NCBI GenBank assembly: GCA_020636095.1
Contig: JACJYN010000007.1
Coordinates: 62,001 to 126,000, forward strand
DNA length: 64,000 nucleotides
Direction: 5' to 3'
Origin: Lewinellaceae bacterium
GTDB lineage: Bacteria; Bacteroidota; Bacteroidia; Chitinophagales; Saprospiraceae
The notes beneath the pieces are model-generated. The model saw nothing but the letters and a program-made list of their open reading frames with translations. It ran no database searches and was not told the DNA's origin. Shown here in pieces: positions 63,399 through 64,000 of the stretch. The first letter of the stretch is position 1. Each line of letters opens with the position of its first letter. A program made the position numbers and the translations under genes.

Positions 63399-64000
63399 TT
63401 ATTCCAGAGGAAGAAACAGGCTTACCCGCGTCCCCGCCGGTTCTCCCTTTGCCCCCTTCAGGTCTTCGATCACTACGGTAGCGCTGGCTTGATAGATTTC
63501 ATTAATGATCTTTATTCGTTCGGCCGTCACTTTCATGCCGTGTGACTTGTGCAGGGTGGCCGATTTGCTCTTCAGCTGCCGCGCCATTTCACGGCCGATG
63601 CCGTTGTCTTCTACTACGATGGCCAGGCGGCTGTCTTTCGGGAAAACCTTTACCTGGAGCTGGCAATCGTCGCTTTCCTTATGCATCAGGCCATGCCAGA
63701 TGGCGTTTTCCACATAAGGCTGTACCAGCATGGGCTGTACCTCAATGCTGCTGGTATCCAGTTCGGCCGATATGTCGATCGAGTAGGAAAAGCGGCCGAC
63801 GAACCGCATGGCCTCCAGTTCGATGTACAGGCGCAGGGCTTCCATCTCATCCCGCAGAGAAACCAGGTCGCTGCGCGAATTGTCGAGCACCAGGCGGATA
63901 AGGCGGGAGAACTTCGTCAGGTAACCCGAAGCGGCATCCGGCTCATTGCGCTGGATGAAGCGGTTGATGGAGTTGAGGCAATTAAATAGAAAATGAGGGT
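63399..64000 (-). CDS. LytS-type sensor histidine kinase (5' partial)
   Basis: The frame is open to the window edge, so only the C-terminal approx. 200 residues are seen. The phospho-acceptor His is in NPHFLFNCLNSINRF at the very edge, followed by RLVLDNSRSDLVSLRDEMEALRLYIELEAMRF and the ATPase domain with QPMLVQPYVENAIWHG (N box) and VVEDNGIGRE (G1). This is the His_kinase (LytS/YehU) family, partner of the LytTR regulator. The sensor domain lies outside the window. Confidence 0.93.
   Translation of the reverse strand, partial: PHFLFNCLNSINRFIQRNEPDAASGYLTKFSRLIRLVLDNSRSDLVSLRDEMEALRLYIELEAMRFVGRFSYSIDISAELDTSSIEVQPMLVQPYVENAIWHGLMHKESDDCQLQVKVFPKDSRLAIVVEDNGIGREMARQLKSKSATLHKSHGMKVTAERIKIINEIYQASATVVIEDLKGAKGEPAGTRVSLFLPLE

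Overview
The window looks like a chromosome segment of a free-living member of the Bacteroidota, most likely a Saprospiria/Lewinella-type bacterium (taxonomy is inference). Supporting signs are four secreted proteins with C-terminal type IX secretion (T9SS) sorting domains, a SusC/SusD pair, Bacteroidota promoter elements of the TAnnTTTG type, DUF1573, DUF2452 and DUF3822 proteins, a LytS/LytTR two-component pair and a GlnRS gene. Gene ends are crowded with dispersed intergenic repeats.

Layout. 1-6 kb: end of an arylsulfotransferase-like T9SS protein, tyrS, a PolB-like exonuclease, a coiled-coil membrane protein, DUF2452 and DUF1573 proteins. 6.2-29.2 kb: a polysaccharide utilization locus that best fits laminarin or another beta-1,3-glucan. 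A leftward operon holds a T9SS protein with three glycan-binding-like repeats, an MFS sugar porter, a clan GH-A glycosidase, a GH3 beta-glucosidase and a 1162-residue GH149/GH161-like phosphorylase. A divergent gene encodes a propeller/triple-Tyr/LuxR-type regulator, followed by SusC, SusD, a PKD surface lipoprotein and a GH16 glucanase. 29.4-40.3 kb: signal peptidase I, an amidase, a GH18 chitinase-like protein, a Cys-rich secreted protein, a Nudix hydrolase, a cysteine synthase-like enzyme, a fatty acid hydroxylase and a TPR-AAA/TPR-membrane pair. 40.7-50.1 kb: tRNA-Arg(CCT), a GPP34 protein, an MmcQ/YjbR protein, an FAD oxidoreductase and a 2041-residue alpha-2-macroglobulin. 50.3-60 kb: DUF697-like protein, tsaD, bactofilin, DUF3822-rsmD, argS, glnS and an ECF sigma factor. 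60.2-62.5 kb: a decayed transposase element with matching terminal inverted repeats, inserted in a dispersed repeat. 62.6-64 kb: LytTR regulator and a partial LytS-type kinase.

How the locus should work (inference from families): secreted GH16 cuts beta-glucan, SusC/SusD and the PKD lipoprotein capture and import oligomers, GH3 and the GH-A enzyme trim them, the MFS porter takes products across the inner membrane, and the phosphorylase, which lacks a signal peptide, conserves energy as glucose-1-phosphate. The regulator probably acts at arrays of TGATGTA boxes spaced 11 bp apart. These arrays lie just upstream of the promoter-like elements of both the leftward operon and susC.

Caution: genes between 12.1 and 18.4 kb carry about 20 frameshifts or stops. 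Many sit at TACC on the + strand, whichever strand the gene is on, and several are repaired by deleting TA. This points to a systematic sequence error rather than gene death.
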